Assembly: GCF_904846685.1 (NCBI RefSeq)
Contig: NZ_CAJHBQ010000002.1
Location: forward strand, 186,001-250,000
Length of the DNA: 64,000 bases
Reading direction: 5' to 3'
Origin: Psychrobacter submarinus
Lineage (GTDB): Bacteria; Pseudomonadota; Gammaproteobacteria; Pseudomonadales; Moraxellaceae
In this document: piece by piece, positions 1 through 9,077 of the stretch
How the letters are laid out: every line of letters starts with the position of its first letter
How positions within the stretch are numbered: the first letter of the stretch is position 1
Made by a program: the position numbers and the translations under genes
The notes under the pieces: generated by a model
What the model saw: the letters and a program-made list of their open reading frames with translations, nothing else
Told to the model about the DNA's origin: nothing
The model's database searches: none

Positions 1-1472
1 TCGTGGTAGACCTTACCGATGATGATACCGTCAGTGTTCATCACGCCGCGCTCAACCTCAATCTGCCACTGCGCTTCTCTTGAAACAATACTTTGGCCTT
101 GCTCGTTATTGGCTACAGCGATAGCGCGGTTGATACCGTCGCCGCCTAGTGCAGAAGCACCGACCAATACGCGATAAGTGACATTTTTAGTCTCGCCAAC
201 AGCTAGTGTACCTAAGTTTAGAACTTGATATTTGCCATCCGCTTTAAACTCAGTCGTCTGTGCCTGATTAATATCAAGATCGGTATCCGCATCGCCAGCG
301 CCTTGAGTGATACGAGCACTGCCCTCGATGTAGGCAAAACCTCGAGGCAGAGCATCTTTTAACTCGACATCGTAGGCAGTCGCTGCACCGTTATTGGTAA
401 TGTTAATGCTGTAGTTGACATAATCACCAAGCTCGGCAGTTTTAACGTCACCTTCTTTAGTGACTTGTAGACGAGCTGACTGATCCATCACAGTGATGTT
501 GCTACTGATATTGCTATCGATGTTAACGCGATCACCCTCTGGCGTGATGCAGGCATCAAGCGTTACCGCTAGGGTATCGCCTTGCAGCGTCTGAATGATC
601 TCATCATCAATAGCATTAGCATTGTTTTGGGTAGGCGCCGCGACTTGATATTTACCTGTGTTGTCGCCCGTCTCTGTGGCTTTTAGAGAGTACTTATCAC
701 CGGTAAGCTCTGAGGTAATCGTTATCCACACTTGATCTTTAGCATTAGGCTGCACGTTACACTGTGCGTAATTGGCTTCAACAAAAACATTTGAGCCGAC
801 TTGCGTAGTATTTTGAGTGGTGTCAAAGTTTTCATCCGTAAAACCAATACTTGGTCTAATGATAGTTAGTTTATCAGTCGCTGCAGCGGTCACCGACTCA
901 TCTTGGACGACGACTGCACCGATTTTGATCTCAGCAGTATCGTCACTAGCGGCGTTGCGATCGGTTAACGCCTGTACGATAAGCTGAATACTCTCGGCTT
1001 GACCCAAGGCAATTTGAGCAGTTAATCCGTCTAAGGCCAGCTGTTCATCAGTATCATCTATAATGCCATTATTGTTTATGTCTTGATAAACAACAAAGTT
1101 AGACAAAGTATTCGGGTAGTCGAAGCTGACAATAACGTCTTCATCATACGTGCCGTTATTCGATAGTACATTAATCCACTGAGCTGTATCGCCAGCATTG
1201 ACAGTCTGCAGGGGAGGCTCAGTGATACTGACGTCATACTCAGGGAGCGTCAAGGATTTAAAGCTGACCTGATTTGAGGTGCCTGTTTGCGTGCTATTGC
1301 CGACTTTATAATTGGTCTGTGCAATGTTATTAATCGTTGTTACGCCCACGCCATCTTCGGCATGAGCGATATTTGCTTGCATAAGTAGCATCGAGGCTGC
1401 TAACGTCGTCAGTGCAGTTAGTGCACCTGTACGGTTACGAGGGTTACGAGACGAAAATACAGCTTGACGCAT
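1..1472 (-). CDS. Secreted DUF11-repeat protein, C-terminus cut by window edge
   Basis: The gene reads leftward from ATG 1472 and runs open off the window edge (about 490 codons visible), so it is partial. An AGGAT ribosome-binding site lies about 11 nt upstream. The N-terminus is MRQAVFSSRNPRNRTGALTA followed by a hydrophobic stretch ending ANIAHAED, a typical Sec signal peptide. The mature part is a chain of beta-sandwich modules. Near the visible end is a clear DUF11 (conserved repeat) core reading GDYVNYSINITNNGAATAYD and then DALPRGFAYIEGSARI. A dockerin/EF-hand-like loop (DINNNGIIDDTDE) suggests calcium binding. It is the last gene of a same-strand cluster of secreted proteins starting at 11,096. 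Its function is unknown; a surface or matrix role is inferred only from the fold and signal peptide. Confidence 0.85.
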   Translation of the reverse strand, partial: MRQAVFSSRNPRNRTGALTALTTLAASMLLMQANIAHAEDGVGVTTINNIAQTNYKVGNSTQTGTSNQVSFKSLTLPEYDVSITEPPLQTVNAGDTAQWINVLSNNGTYDEDVIVSFDYPNTLSNFVVYQDINNNGIIDDTDEQLALDGLTAQIALGQAESIQLIVQALTDRNAASDDTAEIKIGAVVVQDESVTAAATDKLTIIRPSIGFTDENFDTTQNTTQVGSNVFVEANYAQCNVQPNAKDQVWITITSELTGDKYSLKATETGDNTGKYQVAAPTQNNANAIDDEIIQTLQGDTLAVTLDACITPEGDRVNIDSNISSNITVMDQSARLQVTKEGDVKTAELGDYVNYSINITNNGAATAYDVELKDALPRGFAYIEGSARITQGAGDADTDLDINQAQTTEFKADGKYQVLNLGTLAVGETKNVTYRVLVGASALGGDGINRAIAVANNEQGQSIVSREAQWQIEVERGVMNTDGIIIGKVYH

Positions 1473-1526
1473 ATTCGGTAATCCTACTTATGAAAGAAAA
1501 TATAATGGATATAAAGATAAAGGGTA

Positions 1527-1565
1527 AAAGGGGAGTTTTCTTAACCAGATTAAGAAAACTCCTTT
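1527..1565 (-). terminator. Hairpin terminator after the 3600..1582 gene
   Basis: A perfect 13-bp inverted repeat (1532-1544 and 1550-1562, arm GGAGTTTTCTTAA on the minus strand) with a 5-nt loop sits 20 nt past the stop codon. A short T-rich run (CCCTTTTACCC) follows on the minus strand. It separates this gene from the next DUF11 gene, so the two are probably not strongly co-transcribed. Confidence 0.65.
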
Positions 1566-1581
1566 GATCATGAATTAATAA

Positions 1582-3600
1582 TTATGGAGTTGAGTTAGTA
1601 CCTGTCTGAGAGATCTTGGCAGAGAAATAGATAGTACCAACTTCTTGACCCGTTAGGGTATCAAACGTACCACCGATATTCTGACCTGATATGTTAGATG
1701 ACGCCGGATCTGAGTTATTTGACGTAGTAGACGAAAAGTCGCCTTCATAAGTCAAAGTTTCAGCCAAAGTATCAGATAGAACGACACTAGTGATCTCAGT
1801 ATTAGAGAAAGTATTCGTAGCCTCTAACTTGTAAAATGCACACTGATCAGCAGTAGCAGTCACGTTAGTCGTTACCCAGTTGCTTATCGATTGTGGATCA
1901 GTACCACAAGCTGCCGCTGCTTGGAATTTGAATAAATCAATACCTTGCATGGTTGTCGTTGACTCAGCACTAACATCGACAGGAGCAGGTGTACCATCTA
2001 CATCACCTTGTGGTAGCACTGTGATGACGATCTCTTCAAATTTACCAATATCGCTGTCCTGATCGTTATTGCTGCCTGAACCATTAGTATCGACAACGAC
2101 ACCGATAGTCACTGACTCATCAGGAGCAAGACCTGCGTTGACTGCGTCATTTAAGTCATATTGCCCACTACCATTCGGTGTTAGTACGACTTCACCAGCA
2201 TCAAATAAGCCATTGTCATTGGCATCTACAAACACAGTAACTGTATCGATCTCATTGATATCGATAGTTGGTGTCACTGTGAAGAAAACTTCATCTTCCG
2301 CGTCGGCTTCGGTTACATCAGTACCAGCATTGGTGATGGTATAAGTGTAAACATTGTCAGCGCTTTGTAGCGCAACTTCTTTGTCGTCGTCATCAGTAAT
2401 GGTCAATGAACGCGTCTGATTCTTTGGCGTGACAGTAGCATCATCGTTGTTGTCTTCACCAACATCAGGGTTAGCTGGATCTTCGAAGTTATCTTCTGTG
2501 GTATTGTTATCATCGCCGTCACCTGAACTATCGGTTAGATCGATGTCACCATCATCATCAACATCGTCAGTGACAACAGCATAGTTGACAAAGTCGCTAC
2601 CGACTGTTGCATTGTCAGCTGCTCTAGCACGGAAAGTAATCGTAATGGTATCGTTTTGATCGATATTTTGACCAGTCAAGGTAATCGTTCTACCGTCGCT
2701 TGAGATATCAGGAGTACCTGTGCCCGTAGTAGTCGGTGCTTGATAATTAGCTTCGCCATCTTGGATAGCAATTAGACCAGCAGGCAAATTATCAGTAATA
2801 GTAACGTCAGTACCATCAGCCGTACCTTCGTTTAGCACAGTAATCGTGTAGTCCACATAAGCGTTGGCATTATTCAGATCGATAATCTTGGTACCAAGAT
2901 TGCTTTGCGCTGACTTCGTAATCGCATAGATAGGCGTCACTGTGATTGCATTATCAGTGTTAGTAGCGACAGCAGGCTGACCAAGATCATCTAGATATTT
3001 ACTCGTTGAGGTAACTGTCAATATGCCATTGTCACCGATCACACGATCATCATTAGGATCTGTAACCGCGCTGATAACGATATCAGCAGACTGATCTGGA
3101 TCGAGCTCTATAGTACCGCCATTCGCGACAGTTTCAACGTTACCAACTGGGTTGCCATCAGCATCACGGACTTGATAGGTAATCTCGCTATTGGCAATAT
3201 CAAAGTCATAGTCATCGTTATCTTCATTTGAGATGTTGATAGTATAAGTATCGGTGACGTTACCGTCATTTGAGAGAGTATGAGTAAATTCAACAGACTC
3301 ACCTGCCACTGGATTGACATCGATATCTTCGTTTTCATCATCGCCAGGGTTACCATCAGCAACAGTAGCAATCAAACTAAATGCTCCTGTCTCGCTGACA
3401 GTGATAGTCACCTCATTCGATTCGGCAGTTTGTTGAGTATTGTTGCCTGTGACATTATATGTCGCTGTAGCGATGTTCTTTACAGCAAAGGCATCGTCCA
3501 AGCTATAGGTGACATCATCAGCATTAGCAGTGCCAGCGATACCCATAGCAGCGATGACGCCGACGGTAAGCACTGAGTATTTAAAAGCGTTAGGTTTCAT
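1582..3600 (-). CDS. Secreted DUF11-repeat protein with acidic Ca-binding-like segments
   Basis: This 672-residue protein has a Sec signal peptide (MKPNAFKYSVLTVGVIAAMG, cleavage near TANA/DD). AGGAG lies 9 nt before the ATG. Several immunoglobulin-like beta-sandwich modules follow. A DUF11 core (YTITVLNEGTADGTDVTITD, then NLPAGL) lies near residues 250-280. A very acidic linker around residues 345-390 (DDVDDDGDIDLTDSSGDGDD) and a loop VDANDNGLFDAGE resemble calcium-binding dockerin or thrombospondin-3 loops. The last ~115 residues form a module (KFQ...C...QCAFYKLEATN...VLSDTL) that recurs in the neighbouring secreted proteins. The N-terminus closely matches that of the 6645..4603 protein, so the two are paralogues. 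The small secreted gene 4109..3645 ends 44 nt upstream and is probably co-transcribed. No anchor motif is seen. Role unknown. Confidence 0.85.
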   Translation of the reverse strand: MKPNAFKYSVLTVGVIAAMGIAGTANADDVTYSLDDAFAVKNIATATYNVTGNNTQQTAESNEVTITVSETGAFSLIATVADGNPGDDENEDIDVNPVAGESVEFTHTLSNDGNVTDTYTINISNEDNDDYDFDIANSEITYQVRDADGNPVGNVETVANGGTIELDPDQSADIVISAVTDPNDDRVIGDNGILTVTSTSKYLDDLGQPAVATNTDNAITVTPIYAITKSAQSNLGTKIIDLNNANAYVDYTITVLNEGTADGTDVTITDNLPAGLIAIQDGEANYQAPTTTGTGTPDISSDGRTITLTGQNIDQNDTITITFRARAADNATVGSDFVNYAVVTDDVDDDGDIDLTDSSGDGDDNNTTEDNFEDPANPDVGEDNNDDATVTPKNQTRSLTITDDDDKEVALQSADNVYTYTITNAGTDVTEADAEDEVFFTVTPTIDINEIDTVTVFVDANDNGLFDAGEVVLTPNGSGQYDLNDAVNAGLAPDESVTIGVVVDTNGSGSNNDQDSDIGKFEEIVITVLPQGDVDGTPAPVDVSAESTTTMQGIDLFKFQAAAACGTDPQSISNWVTTNVTATADQCAFYKLEATNTFSNTEITSVVLSDTLAETLTYEGDFSSTTSNNSDPASSNISGQNIGGTFDTLTGQEVGTIYFSAKISQTGTNSTP

Positions 3601-3644
3601 GCGGTAAATCTCCTAAAGGATATAAATGAGTAGTTCAAAACGAA

Positions 3645-4109
3645 CTATTCAACGATGGTGTTCAGTGCCACAGCGGCAGACTTCTTAGCGGGTAGTAATT
3701 TAATATTCCAACGTAGAGTACGGTACTCAGAGTATGGAATCTTGACCATCTTGCCATCAACTTTGCGCATAAGCGGCATATCGGCGTAGTTCTTACCATC
3801 GATACTTGCCTGAGCGCTAGCGGGCGTTGCCTCACCATTAAATACCATGTTGGCAGGAATGGGCAAAATAACCGCTAAATCGTTGATGTCTTTATTGATA
3901 GTATTGGTATAGTTGGCTTTGTACTGAATAACAGTACCAGCGGGCGCTGTGCTTACAGGGGCATAGCTCACTTTGCCGTCAGTATTCTTGATGACTTTAT
4001 TGGCAGTCAATTCCATTTCTAAAGCATCTTCAGCATAAGCGGTACTTAATAAAGTTGCAGATGCTAACGTTGCTAGTAGAGTTGTACGGAGTAGTTTAGA
4101 GATTTTCAT
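3645..4109 (-). CDS. Small secreted single-domain DUF11-like protein
   Basis: I start this at ATG 4109, which has AAGG 8 nt upstream and opens directly into a signal peptide (MKISKLLRTTLLATLASATL, cleavage at AYA/ED). The frame is open to 4139, but that start has no ribosome-binding site and would bury the signal. The mature ~130 residues form one beta-sandwich of DUF11 type (GTVIQYKANYTNTINKDIND, then LPIPANMVF), followed by PLMRKVDGKMVKIPYSEYRT and LRWNIKLLP. It sits 44 nt before the large DUF11 gene 3600..1582. A decayed copy of the same gene sits before the paralogous large gene at 6645, so small+large looks like a unit. The function is not known; an assembly or subunit partner role is speculation. 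Confidence 0.8.
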   Translation of the reverse strand: MKISKLLRTTLLATLASATLLSTAYAEDALEMELTANKVIKNTDGKVSYAPVSTAPAGTVIQYKANYTNTINKDINDLAVILPIPANMVFNGEATPASAQASIDGKNYADMPLMRKVDGKMVKIPYSEYRTLRWNIKLLPAKKSAAVALNTIVE

Positions 4110-4602
4110 ATCATAAGCCTTGTTAAATTTACTGCTCATATAACTATATATTGTATTTATTCCTACAATATCTGTGCCATATTGAAAAATCAGGATAGAT
4201 AGAAATAAGCAAGATAGTATACAAATTTAATAGTGACATTATCATGAATTAGTAACAATTAGTCATCACAAAGAAGATAAGTGGTAGATAGCGATAGTTG
4301 AACGGTAATACTGGCAAGTTAATCTACATAATTGAGAGTAATTTCCTTGAATAACAGTCATTTATAGGTCAACTAGTAATAGTTTGAATATACATCAGTT
4401 AATTTATAGTAATTACATGTTTTTTATGAAGTGACAAAAATAGACAGTCAAATGCCCAAATATCAGTAGTTTATAGGTAGGTAGTGAGTAAATTGTCACA
4501 TAATAAAATAAAAGATAAATGTAATTTTTTTTACATATTATACACAAAAATACCCATAAGCACATCTAATACTTATGGGCATCTCTTTGTCCAAAAATAA
4601 TA
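4110..4602. other. AT-rich intergenic region
   Basis: About 490 bases, very AT-rich, with no ORF bearing a ribosome-binding site. It must hold the promoter for the small/large DUF11 pair on the minus strand, but I cannot place a -10/-35 pair with confidence. Its left part carries the terminator of the next gene (see 4545-4580). Confidence 0.5.
4545..4580 (-). terminator. Rho-independent terminator after the 6645..4603 gene
   Basis: An 8-bp stem (CCCATAAG at 4553-4560, CTTATGGG at 4572-4579) with an 11-nt loop is followed on the minus strand by TATTTTTGTG. It lies 23 nt past the stop codon. Confidence 0.8.
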
Positions 4603-6645
4603 TTAACGATCTGTTTTAATCTGCACCGAGAACGTCATCGTTGCGGTACCTTGCGGTACTAATGGATCAAGCGTGCTTTTAATAAAGTTCTCATCCGCTG
4701 TACGCGCTGCTTGATCTGTAATGATAGTGCCAGTACCTGTACTAGTCGTTGATGCCAGATCATCCCCTCTATAATTAGCAGTCGCTGAGAAGTTAGACGT
4801 CGCATCTGAGATGACTAGGTTTTGGATATTAAATCCTCGCTCTGTAGAGGAGGTATTGGTGGCTAAGATTTGATAAATAACACATTGACCAGGCGTAGCT
4901 GCCAATGGATCTTCAGAGCTACTAAAAGCGGTATCGGCAGTGCCGTCACACGTGTCATCTATTGCTTGACTCTTGACTAAAGTAACTCCTCTAACAAGAG
5001 TTGTATCTGTTACAGAGTCGATATTTGTAGGAGCGCCTTCACCACCAGCAGATAGCTCGACCACTGTAGTCTCTTCACTACCAACAACAGCACTAGTAGA
5101 TGCCATATTGTATCTAACTTCCACTTTGTCACCTGGGTTTAAACCTGCGCCGCCAGGAAACTGATCGCCAGTGATGGTATAGACACCTCCAGCCTCGGTT
5201 GGTGTTACTGAAATGGGCTGGCTAGGTGTACCATTCGCTGGAGTATAAATTAAGAAGAACTCACTAAGCACAGGATTCACAGCGTCATTACTACCATCAG
5301 TAATCGTAAGGACTAGTGGGTTAGTACTATTACCTTCAACATTTTGACCCTTGTTGGTGATAATCGTCTGATGCGTGACTTGACCTGCTGTACCTGACGT
5401 TGGTGCAATCTCTTTAATCGTCGGATTGCTTAGCTCTAACTCACGTTTGATGGTCGCCAGTGGCTGAGTTGAGTCATTGCCATCATTACCAGTAGCATTG
5501 GTACCGTCTGTAAAGTCGGTATCATTGACAGTATAGAAGTCACCAACGTTCTCAACTGAGCTATCAGTACTATCGATTAGCGTATTATCAGTAGCTGCAT
5601 TATTGTCCAGATCATCAGTAACTTTGACATGGTTCAATGCATTATTGGCTAAAGCAGCATTAGGATCTTTTTTGACCGTAAAGTTGATAGTAATACTACC
5701 GTTCACTGGGATGTTTACTCCCGTTAGCTCAAAGCCTTTGTCTGTCTGACTCAATGCGCCTTTAGTCGCGCTACCATCAATAGTTATACTGTTTGTGGTC
5801 AAAGCTTGAGCAATGAGTAGGCCCGCTGGTAAATCATCAGTGATAGTGACGTCGGTTGCATCAGCAGAATAGTCAGTCGATGGGTTTTTAATGACAATCT
5901 GATACGCCGCAGTGTCATTACTATCGTTTAGATCCAGTGCGTTAGTTACGGTTTTGACAATACTAAAGGTTGGCAACGTAGTCACTGACTTATCAACGTT
6001 GGTCAGCGTTTTATTAGCATCAGGCAATAATGAGCTAGTAGCAGTCAGGGTTAGATCTTGTGTATTACCACCTTTATTGCCTAAGGTTTTGGCGTTAATA
6101 GTAATGTCAATGTATTGCCCTGCTTCTAGTGGAATGGATTGATTGTTCCAAGTAGACACTGGAACATCTGTACCAGAGTATGCTGGATCAGTAATAGGTG
6201 TGCCATCAGCGTTGTAGCCTTGATACGTCACTGTAGAGTTATCTACATCGTACTGAGCGTCGTCACCTGTTTCTACGTTGCTTAGATTTAAAGTATAGGT
6301 ATCTTTACGGTTACCAGTATTCTCAAGTCTATGTTCGAACGGGATAATACCATTAGGTGACACATCACCGCCATTATTGACATTATCGTTTAAATCACCG
6401 TCGTTATTTTGTGCCAGTAATGAAAAAGACAGCTGTTCTGATACTCGAACAATCACTTTATTAGAGACTACCTCTGGCTGCTCGACTCCCGCCACATCGT
6501 AACTTGCGACTGCAACGTTTTCGATATCGATAATATTAGTTGTCGTACCAGAAGTGGTATTAGTTGCGACAGCATGAGTAGAAAGACCTAAAGCGGCGGT
6601 AACGCCAACAGCGATCAAGCTATGTTTAAAAGGGTTCGGTTTCAT
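4603..6645 (-). CDS. Secreted DUF11-repeat protein, paralogue of 3600..1582
   Basis: A 680-residue protein with a Sec signal peptide (MKPNPFKHSLIAVGVTAALG...HAVA) and AGGAT 9 nt before the ATG. The N-terminal 60 residues align with those of the 672-residue neighbour (MKPN-FK-S---VGV-AA-G, then I-NVA-ASYDV/IATATYNV). Multiple beta-sandwich modules follow, with a DUF11 core around residues 225-330 (YQIVIKNPSTDYSADATDVT, DDLPAGLLIAQ). The final ~130 residues carry the cluster's shared C-terminal module (LVKSQ...C...PGQCVIYQILATN...VISDATS). Upstream is a wrecked copy of the small DUF11-like gene (6818..6684). It ends at a good terminator. No membrane anchor or sortase signal is seen. Location is probably periplasmic, outer surface or extracellular; function unknown. 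Confidence 0.85.
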   Translation of the reverse strand: MKPNPFKHSLIAVGVTAALGLSTHAVATNTTSGTTTNIIDIENVAVASYDVAGVEQPEVVSNKVIVRVSEQLSFSLLAQNNDGDLNDNVNNGGDVSPNGIIPFEHRLENTGNRKDTYTLNLSNVETGDDAQYDVDNSTVTYQGYNADGTPITDPAYSGTDVPVSTWNNQSIPLEAGQYIDITINAKTLGNKGGNTQDLTLTATSSLLPDANKTLTNVDKSVTTLPTFSIVKTVTNALDLNDSNDTAAYQIVIKNPSTDYSADATDVTITDDLPAGLLIAQALTTNSITIDGSATKGALSQTDKGFELTGVNIPVNGSITINFTVKKDPNAALANNALNHVKVTDDLDNNAATDNTLIDSTDSSVENVGDFYTVNDTDFTDGTNATGNDGNDSTQPLATIKRELELSNPTIKEIAPTSGTAGQVTHQTIITNKGQNVEGNSTNPLVLTITDGSNDAVNPVLSEFFLIYTPANGTPSQPISVTPTEAGGVYTITGDQFPGGAGLNPGDKVEVRYNMASTSAVVGSEETTVVELSAGGEGAPTNIDSVTDTTLVRGVTLVKSQAIDDTCDGTADTAFSSSEDPLAATPGQCVIYQILATNTSSTERGFNIQNLVISDATSNFSATANYRGDDLASTTSTGTGTIITDQAARTADENFIKSTLDPLVPQGTATMTFSVQIKTDR

Positions 6646-6683
6646 AAAAAGATCCTAGCCAAAGTGGGTAAAGGGTTGGGTGA

Positions 6684-6818
6684 TCAAATAATACAAATAG
6701 ATATTATTTTGCTTAGCTGACGGTCGTATTGAGCGTCATCAGCATAAGCGGCACCGAACAAAACGGTAGAGGTAACCGCTATGAATACTGTGGTACGTAA
6801 AACTTTAAAATGTGACAT
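6684..6818 (-). pseudogene. Decayed copy of the small secreted DUF11-like gene
   Basis: ATG 6818 with a strong AAGGA site opens a 44-codon frame: MSHFKVLRTTVFIAVTSTVL followed by FGAAYADDAQYDRQLSKII. The signal peptide matches that of the intact small gene at 4109 (KISKLLRTTLLATLA...AYAED). Directly after the cleavage site, a different frame encodes LNTTVS and a TAA (ending at 6713). This matches the last residues of the intact protein (ALNTIVE, stop). About 130 codons are therefore missing, with a frame change at the junction: signal peptide joined to the C-terminal tail. It sits 67 nt before the large DUF11 gene, the same place the intact copy holds before its partner. A functional 44-residue peptide cannot be excluded but is unlikely. 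Confidence 0.75.
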
Positions 6819-7185
6819 ATCAAAATCCTTTATATAACCGTGATGATCAGATTCTCATAGCAAAAAGCTTTCGAGATAAAAGATATGATGAAAACAAAAA
6901 GAGATAACGAGCTCTGTGCTAACTCCTGATGATAGTGCTATAGATTTTTTGTTGCTGCATCATTACAAATTGATAATCACAAGTCATTTAAAAGATGATG
7001 AATGGACGTTTACAGTCGTTGAATGGTATTACTGTCTATTGAGTTGAGTGAGAAGAGCAGCTACGACTGTGGTCTTAAAGTCTTGGTAAACATACCTGTT
7101 TGCAAATGAAGCTATAAAAAAACAGCCTGCCTAATAGAATATTAGGCAGGCTGTCTACAATTAGTAAGAGAGGAATATGAACAGG
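6819..7185. other. Intergenic region before the decayed small gene
   Basis: About 370 bases without a supported gene. It holds the terminator of the next gene at 7115-7156 and presumably the promoter for the decayed small gene and its large partner. I see no repeat or further coding remnant. Confidence 0.4.
7115..7156 (-). terminator. Strong rho-independent terminator after 8835..7186
   Basis: A perfect 14-bp stem (ACAGCCTGCCTAAT at 7122-7135, its complement at 7141-7154) with a 5-nt loop is followed on the minus strand by TTTTTTTATAG. It lies 30 nt past the stop codon. Confidence 0.9.
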
Positions 7186-8835
7186 CTACTGACTCGTGCC
7201 GTACTTAGTATTAAAATAAAAATTACGTTTAGATCGTGGTTCTAACACTAAGTTTTTTGTTCGGACGGTACCGTTTTCACCTATAGCAGGACTGCTATTA
7301 GCACCACCACCCGTAATATAGTCAGCAGTAGCAAGCGCAGGATTGGCGAGTACCGAAGTTACAAGAGCACCGCCTGTCCCTTTTTTTTGTAAAACATCTT
7401 TCATAATGAAGTTATCAATCTTTGTGTTAGCGCGGTTGGTCGCTGTAATCTTGTAGGCAATACATCTGCCAGGTGCAATACCTTCAATCATTGCTGTACT
7501 AAATCCTGTGAGGGGAGTAGGCGCGTCATTAATACTGGCATAATCTAAAGTAGCAGGACAATCGTTTATATATTGAGACTTTTTGAGTACTAAAGCTCTA
7601 TTCGCTGCAATCACTCTGCCGAAGTTATTATTTGGATAGTTATAAGTAGTCGCTGAAAATCCAGTATTGCGACTGTCACTAGTAGTACGAATAGGGTAAG
7701 TATTTCCTGTTCTACTCTCAACTAGGCAAAGATTTGTATTACTACCTAAAGTAGTTTTAGGAATACTAATCTGATAAGCACCAGTCGGTGCCTCAGGTTT
7801 GAGAACTGATTGGGTTGGATAAGTAGTTCCGTTTGCACAATTTGCCAACCTTACCGTACTTCCGCTAATACCTGACTCTTGAGGAGGATTAAATACGCCA
7901 TTGAAGTAGTTCGGACGATTGGCGTAGACACCCGTGGTTAGATTGTCTTTAGTCGCGTCAGCTTCGGCATCGATAATACCACCAGCATCGTTAAAAACAA
8001 TGCCTGAGAAAATGTATTGTGGAACGTAGCAATAGTTGTCTACTCTAAAAAATATTTGCTGATTGGTTGGATTTCTATAACTAGTACGATAATTGGCATT
8101 GGAGTAGCGAATTTTTACCGAACTGACGGGTTCTGAAAATTGTACTGAACCTTGACAGTCTACATCTAAATTGGTACCTGGGCACTCAGTGGCAGTGTTA
8201 GTATTGATGGTATATAGACCAAGGCCTGGAGTATTTGGTCGAGTATCTGGAAAAGGTCGGATATTTGAGCCTGCTGCCTGTAGAGATTGATAAGATCCGT
8301 TTATAGTATCGCCACTGGCAGTTACTCCTGAAAACAATACATAATCATCAAAGGCATTGCTATTATTTAATGCAAAGTCAATGTCAAAAGCACTCATAGC
8401 CACATTGGTCAAAAAAATAGGTTGCTCCGTTATACTGTTACGAAAGTCAAGATCAACTGAGGTAACAGAATCTACAGAAGGGAAATTGCGAAAAAGCTGA
8501 AATGCGCTATCATTACCTACCGTTGCTACAGCAAAGCTGCCACTAGTAGGAGGACCATTTTTTTCTGAAATCGTCATCTTTATCTGCAAAGGAATAGCGC
8601 CCGATGAATTACCAGCGATATTGACATAATCATTGCTATTGACTAGATTGGTATAGTCGCTGGACGTCAGGCTACCTTGAGCAAAGTTGCTATCACAAAC
8701 CGCGCCAGGGTTAGGAGCAGCTGCATAAGACGACTGACTACTAAAAAATAGAGTCATAAATACAATAGAGACGAGTACTCTAAAGATAGACATACTCGTA
8801 AAATATGAATATAGAGAATGATGAGTGTTGTACAT
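7186..8835 (-). CDS. Secreted modular surface protein (FSGIVFND / LVLKKSQY type)
   Basis: A 549-residue protein. AGGA lies 9 nt before ATG 8835. The n-region is long (about 16 residues) before the hydrophobic core (VLVSIVFMTLFFSS), with cleavage near SYAAA. Residues 40-270 are a beta-rich, Asn/Ser-rich domain I do not recognise. Residues 275-395 (YIFSGIVFNDAGGIIDAEAD...ESGISGSTVRL) resemble an SdrD B-like module. Residues 412-549 (ALVLKKSQYINDC...PGRCIAYKITATNRAN, ending YFNTKYGTSQ) are the cluster's shared C-terminal module. The C-terminal half aligns throughout with the 11096..9078 protein, so the two are paralogues with different N-terminal domains. It has its own strong terminator. Its function is unknown; a surface or secreted structural or adhesive role is inferred from architecture. 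Confidence 0.85.
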   Translation of the reverse strand: MYNTHHSLYSYFTSMSIFRVLVSIVFMTLFFSSQSSYAAAPNPGAVCDSNFAQGSLTSSDYTNLVNSNDYVNIAGNSSGAIPLQIKMTISEKNGPPTSGSFAVATVGNDSAFQLFRNFPSVDSVTSVDLDFRNSITEQPIFLTNVAMSAFDIDFALNNSNAFDDYVLFSGVTASGDTINGSYQSLQAAGSNIRPFPDTRPNTPGLGLYTINTNTATECPGTNLDVDCQGSVQFSEPVSSVKIRYSNANYRTSYRNPTNQQIFFRVDNYCYVPQYIFSGIVFNDAGGIIDAEADATKDNLTTGVYANRPNYFNGVFNPPQESGISGSTVRLANCANGTTYPTQSVLKPEAPTGAYQISIPKTTLGSNTNLCLVESRTGNTYPIRTTSDSRNTGFSATTYNYPNNNFGRVIAANRALVLKKSQYINDCPATLDYASINDAPTPLTGFSTAMIEGIAPGRCIAYKITATNRANTKIDNFIMKDVLQKKGTGGALVTSVLANPALATADYITGGGANSSPAIGENGTVRTKNLVLEPRSKRNFYFNTKYGTSQ

Positions 8836-8999
8836 ATTCTTGTGTCCTATGATCTAACTTTACCGAGTAATAAGCCATCTAGTCAAAACGATACTGCTAA
8901 TATAACAAGCTATACTAGTCATAGTCGTTACGAAAGACTAACACTATATTATGAAAGGTAGATATAGTAGGACGAAGTGCAAATGAAGTGAAATTTTAT

Positions 9000-9040
9000 A
9001 TATAAATGGGCACTTTTGGAGATAAAAGCGCCCATTTAGA
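9000..9040 (-). terminator. Terminator-like hairpin after 11096..9078
   Basis: A perfect 9-bp stem (TAAATGGGC 9003-9011, GCCCATTTA 9030-9038), further paired inside (CTTTT/AAAAG), lies 38 nt past the stop codon. The following minus-strand tract is AT-rich (TATATAAAATTT) but not a clean T-run, hence moderate confidence. Confidence 0.55.
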
Positions 9041-9077
9041 GTAGAAGTAAAAATTGAGATAAACCGATAACTATCAA

